From PSLL01 sp050259195 (GTDB lineage Bacteria > Desulfobacterota_D > UBA1144 > Nemesobacterales > CSP1-2), in assembly GCA_050259195.1 (NCBI GenBank), contig JBLNAE010000170.1:1-8718 (forward strand): DNA of 8,718 bases, given 5' to 3'. How positions within the stretch are numbered: the stretch's first letter is position 1; the number at the start of each line of letters is the position of its first letter. The notes below the pieces were generated by a model. The model searched no databases. It was not told where the DNA came from and was given only the letters and a program-made list of their open reading frames with translations. Below, piece after piece: positions 6,273 through 8,718 of the stretch. A program made the translations under genes and the position numbers.

Positions 6273-6866
6273 ATGCACAAGACCCTTTTGGGTTTGGCCC
6301 TATTCCCCATACTTATCGTTTTCATGCTTATTGTCGGGCTCAGTTGCGGTTCTAATCCCCCATTTGCACCATTTGGTTCAACTGTGGCTTTTGTATCACC
6401 GGGACCCCAATCATTTTCTATACCCAACAACGCCCGGGCGGTACAAAATGTAAGTGCAATTGTCACAGGACAGGATTCGAGTGGAAACACAGTGCCATTG
6501 AACGATGTAAGAGTGACCTTCAGGCTAACATTCGCAGCAGAGAATGATCTTGTAGTGGATACAAACGGGGATGGGATCCCCGATTCTCCTGCTCTATTGT
6601 TCATTGATCCTAATAAGTGTGGTTCGGTTCCCTGCGAAGATATCCCGTTACCAGAGCTATCGGCAATGGGAGCAATTTTCAATTCCCCTTTTACTGAACT
6701 GACTGATAACCGTGGAGAAGCCAGTGTCATAATATTAATGTTCGGTGAATTTCCGGTCGATACCGCAACATTAGAAGCAGATCTAGGAAATGGGTCAGGC
6801 ACTAGCGCTGAATTCAGTGTTTCGAGTACCGCTCCCACTCCAGCTCCTCCCACTCCAACGCCCTGA
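6273..6866 (+). CDS. Exported Ig-like protein, putative lipoprotein, 197 aa
   Basis: An N-terminal hydrophobic segment (residues 5-24) ends in GLSC, so Cys25 could be a lipidation site; the lipobox is imperfect (Gly at -3). The rest looks like one bacterial Ig-like (Big_1/invasin-type) domain, with VRVTFRLTF (79-87) and TDNRGEASVIILM (144-156), the usual last strands of that fold. A calcium-binding-type acidic loop DTNGDGIPD (96-104) and a Cys pair (116, 121) are inserted. The C-terminus is a Pro/Thr tail, STAPTPAPPTPTP. GGAGG lies 9 nt before the ATG, and only 14 nt separate it from pilQ, so it belongs to the pil operon. An envelope role beside the secretin is inferred; the exact function is unknown. 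Confidence 0.82.
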   Translation: MHKTLLGLALFPILIVFMLIVGLSCGSNPPFAPFGSTVAFVSPGPQSFSIPNNARAVQNVSAIVTGQDSSGNTVPLNDVRVTFRLTFAAENDLVVDTNGDGIPDSPALLFIDPNKCGSVPCEDIPLPELSAMGAIFNSPFTELTDNRGEASVIILMFGEFPVDTATLEADLGNGSGTSAEFSVSSTAPTPAPPTPTP

Positions 6867-6923
6867 GGATGTTTGGTTCACCTGCAGTTTGTCAGTTAAT
6901 GGAAATTTAAGGAGGACTATCTA

Positions 6924-7757
6924 GTGAAAAAAATACAACTCTTAGTCAGTAACAACTTAAGACAACTATTCTCATTTTTAGCCCTGTTTTTGTTATTTGG
7001 AGGAGCGTTTTGTACCAATAGTTTGGATAATGGAGGTTCCCAAAGCTCAACAGGTGCGGGACAAATCGAGTTTAACCTTAAACCAAAGGTGCTTTTTGGA
7101 AATGGGAGTGATATTAGTGAGGTTCAGGTTATTACCGGTGAAATTCCAGATGGTTCCAATGTCGAGTTTAGTCTCACAACTTCAAACCTTCCAGACATAT
7201 TAGAGGGTTGTTTACTTAATAAAGGTACAACGATTGTTAATGGTGAGGTATCTGCTAATTACCTAACTGGACTAGGTGGACCTGCGATAGTAAATGTATC
7301 GGTCACAATAACCACTTCCGATGGCAAAAAGGAATCCCGTTTCGATACACTGGTACTTAGAGGTGTAAGTATAACACCACCTCAGGATACCGATGTTACA
7401 ACTAATCCTACTGATAGTCCTAATTCTGTCTTTGTCCCATTGCAATTTCAAACTACGGGTATACCAACGGGGACAACTGTAAATTTCTCTCTCAGCCGAC
7501 CCGATCTGGGAAAGCTGAACCCAACTTCTACTACCGTGGGTGGATCAGAAGATAGCGGTACGGCCACTACTGAGTATGATACTATCAATAACACCGGAGG
7601 AACGCAGGTTATAACCGCCAAGGTAATCCTTCCTAATCCAGCTGATGTTGACCCAAGCTGTCCAGACGTTTCGATAGGGGATCGTACTATTCAAGCAATT
7701 GTTACAATTACTCAATCTGTTCCTCAGCCTACTCCTGCTCCTTCACCGGGCCCCTAA
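6924..7757 (+). CDS. Exported protein with two Ig-like repeats, 277 aa
   Basis: The start is GTG at 6924, with AAGGAGG (6909-6915) 8 nt upstream. A charged MKK n-region and hydrophobic stretch (14-28) form a signal peptide ending GGAFC; Cys30 might be lipidated, but Phe at -1 makes a poor lipobox. Two Ig-like modules of about 95 residues follow (about 47-146 and 168-264). They are recognisably duplicated: GEIPDGSNVEFSL (72-84) matches GIPTGTTVNFSL (179-190), and each ends in a V-x-V-T-I-T-like strand. The tail VPQPTPAPSPGP resembles that of the preceding gene product, so the two are probably distant paralogues. It is the last gene of the pil cluster. Adhesin-like or secretin-accessory roles are possible; I recognise no named family. 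Confidence 0.8.
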   Translation: MKKIQLLVSNNLRQLFSFLALFLLFGGAFCTNSLDNGGSQSSTGAGQIEFNLKPKVLFGNGSDISEVQVITGEIPDGSNVEFSLTTSNLPDILEGCLLNKGTTIVNGEVSANYLTGLGGPAIVNVSVTITTSDGKKESRFDTLVLRGVSITPPQDTDVTTNPTDSPNSVFVPLQFQTTGIPTGTTVNFSLSRPDLGKLNPTSTTVGGSEDSGTATTEYDTINNTGGTQVITAKVILPNPADVDPSCPDVSIGDRTIQAIVTITQSVPQPTPAPSPGP

Positions 7758-7935
7758 GTTTTTTCTTTTAGCTTTATAATACAGACCATATTTTTCGACC
7801 TCCTAGATAAGCTCTATATGCCTATGCATTGTAATCTCTTAAGGTGTGCTCCACACTTCATAATAAATTTCTCCTCAGCTTGACTTAACTCTTAACCTTT
7901 TGTTTAATAATCTATAGATAGTAGAAGCTTAATGG

Positions 7936-7961
7936 GATTATTCTTCTTTGAAGAGGTAATC
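7936..7961 (+). repeat. Hairpin, possible transcript end structure
   Basis: GATTA (7936-7940) pairs with TAATC (7957-7961), and TCTTC (7942-7946) pairs with GAAGA (7950-7954) around a TTT loop. A T-G pair and one bulged G lie between the two helices, giving about 11 bp. No U-tract follows on either strand, so intrinsic termination is doubtful. It may stabilise the 3' end of the pil transcript. Confidence 0.4.
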
Positions 7962-7970
7962 AGTTAAGTA

Positions 7971-8025
7971 TGTCATTGCGAGCGAAGCAATCTAATTGAG
8001 ATTCCTCACTGCGTTCGGAATGACA
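7971..8025. repeat. Palindromic dispersed repeat (TGTCATTGCGAGCGAAGC type)
   Basis: The left arm starts TGTCATTGCGAGCGAAGCAA (7971-7990) and the right arm ends GCGTTCGGAATGACA (8011-8025). The arms are imperfect inverted copies: the reverse complement of the right arm begins TGTCATTCCGAACGCAG. Both arm versions are familiar as high-copy intergenic palindromes in many bacterial genomes. This copy seems to be a hybrid, with one arm of each version. It lies between genes, as such repeats usually do. Confidence 0.75.
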
Positions 8026-8052
8026 CTTGATATCAGATTCCTTTGTTGCACT

Positions 8053-8097
8053 GACCAGTTCGACCGAGCTTGACGAACTGTCGAATGGCTCATGGCA
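8053..8097. repeat. Second palindromic repeat element (TTCGA / GAGCTTG type)
   Basis: CAGTTCG (8056-8062) and CGAACTG (8074-8080) are a perfect 7-bp inverted repeat around CGAGCTTGA. TTCGAC (8059-8064) also pairs with GTCGAA (8080-8085), giving an alternative fold. The words TTCGAC, GAGCTTG and GTCGAATGGCTCATG resemble another common intergenic palindrome family built on TTCGACAAGCTCA. It lies 30 nt from the previous repeat, a typical clustering. Confidence 0.5.
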
Positions 8098-8150
8098 AAA
8101 TCTGTGTACTCATGACTAAATGAGAAGTAAAGTAACAAGAGGTAAGGATT

Positions 8151-8718
8151 ATGGCTAGGGAATATGGATTTTTGGTTGATGGTAAATGGAGAGATAGCAC
8201 GAAAAAAAGGGAGATAAGAAGTCCCTATAATGACGAAGTTGTAGGTGTAATAAATATACCTGCGGCAAAAGAAGCAAAAGAGGCAATTGATAGCGCTGAA
8301 AAAGCATTTGAGAAATTCAAAAATAGCCCTAGTTATGAAAGAAGCGCGATACTGAGGAGAATCGCAGACGGCATTGAAAGGAGAAAAGAAGAGCTTGCCA
8401 GAACCATTGTAGAAGAGAATGGAAAGCCGATAAAAACCGCAAGAGTAGAGGTTGCCCGCGCCGTAATGACATTTACGGTTGGAGCGGAAGAAGCAAACAG
8501 GTTCTCCGGGGGAGAACTCGTTCCGATTGATACTATCCCCGGAAATGAAGAAAGGTTTGGCATGTCAAGGCGCTTCCCCCTTGGGATTATTAAGCCGATA
8601 AAACACCAGACTCTGTTTGGTGATGAACAGGCAGTCCAGACGATACAGCGTGATACAATAGGGAATGAGGTTTCGAAAAAGTACGCACGCGGTATACAAA
8701 ACAGAGTATCATATCGTC
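8151..8718 (+). CDS. Aldehyde dehydrogenase family protein, N-terminal part, disrupted or chimeric
   Basis: The frame begins MAREYGFLVDGKW and is typical of the NAD(P)-dependent aldehyde dehydrogenase superfamily: VDGKW (9-13), SPYNDEVVG (25-33), ILRRIADGIERRKEELA (68-84), IVEENGKPIKTARVEV (87-102). FGMSRRFPLGII at 136-147 is the strand leading into the cofactor-binding region. Members near this pattern oxidise lactaldehyde, glyceraldehyde-3-phosphate or similar aldehydes; the substrate cannot be told. After residue 147 the expected PITPFNFP-type motif is absent, and the remaining 42 or so residues look unlike any aldehyde dehydrogenase, though the frame stays open to the window end. The catalytic Glu and Cys would lie beyond this point. 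AGAGGT (8138-8143) is the ribosome binding site. It is unrelated to the pil cluster. Confidence 0.8.
   Translation, partial: MAREYGFLVDGKWRDSTKKREIRSPYNDEVVGVINIPAAKEAKEAIDSAEKAFEKFKNSPSYERSAILRRIADGIERRKEELARTIVEENGKPIKTARVEVARAVMTFTVGAEEANRFSGGELVPIDTIPGNEERFGMSRRFPLGIIKPIKHQTLFGDEQAVQTIQRDTIGNEVSKKYARGIQNRVSYR

Larger units (their letters stand above)
7758..8150. other. Intergenic spacer with hairpins and palindromic repeats
   Basis: No coding sequence is seen. A T-rich run follows the preceding stop (about 7759-7770) but has no proper GC stem. A 7-bp hairpin with one G-T pair (7842-7858) has no T-run after it. The 7936-7961 hairpin and the two palindromic repeat elements, annotated separately, fill the second half. 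The ribosome binding site of the next gene lies at its end. Confidence 0.6.

Noticed and set aside
6251..6853. 200-codon minus-strand ORF opposite the first Ig-like gene
   Set aside because: It is antisense to a gene with a strong ribosome binding site, signal peptide and recognisable fold; the peptide has no family features, so it is a shadow.
7745..7770. CCGGGCCCC followed by a T-rich run as an intrinsic terminator
   Set aside because: GGGCCC is self-complementary with no room for a loop, so it cannot form a terminator hairpin on one transcript.

Overview
The window carries a type IV pilus assembly operon, pilM-pilN-pilO-pilP-pilQ (1216-6258, + strand). It encodes the inner-membrane alignment platform and the outer-membrane secretin. 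The host is therefore a Gram-negative, two-membrane bacterium. Moderate GC, TTG and GTG starts, the lack of aroKB after pilQ, and a cyclic-dinucleotide riboswitch ahead of pilM recall Desulfobacterota (Geobacter-like) or a related uncultured phylum. I cannot fix the taxon from this sequence.

Layout. Positions 1-838 hold no recognisable gene; there are only short minus-strand open stretches in different frames, possibly decayed coding DNA. A sigma-70-type promoter (839-867) is followed by a GEMM-I (c-di-GMP-I class) riboswitch aptamer at about 905-985, a feature no ORF caller would show. The 230-nt leader after it contains a possible 69-codon ORF and leads into pilM. pilM/pilN and pilO/pilP overlap by ATGA, and pilN/pilO are 2 nt apart, so translation is probably coupled. 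A 195-nt gap between pilP and pilQ carries a striking nested stem-loop (4094-4153) just upstream of the pilQ ribosome binding site. Two exported proteins with immunoglobulin-like repeats and Pro/Thr tails (6273-6866 and 6924-7757) follow pilQ, each with its own strong Shine-Dalgarno sequence.

The 393-nt spacer 7758-8150 contains a hairpin and two palindromic elements that look like dispersed genomic repeats. The last gene (8151 to the window end) begins as an NAD(P)-dependent aldehyde dehydrogenase. Its family similarity stops abruptly near residue 148-152, which suggests a truncated gene or a chimeric/low-quality contig end.

How it works together: a c-di-GMP-sensing RNA probably sets transcription or translation of the whole pilus platform and secretin, linking the motile/sessile decision to pilus assembly. 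PilM (cytoplasmic) binds the PilN N-terminus. PilN and PilO form the periplasmic heterodimer, PilP joins them to the N-terminal domains of PilQ, and PilQ forms the pore. The two Ig-like proteins are candidate envelope accessory factors of the same machine.
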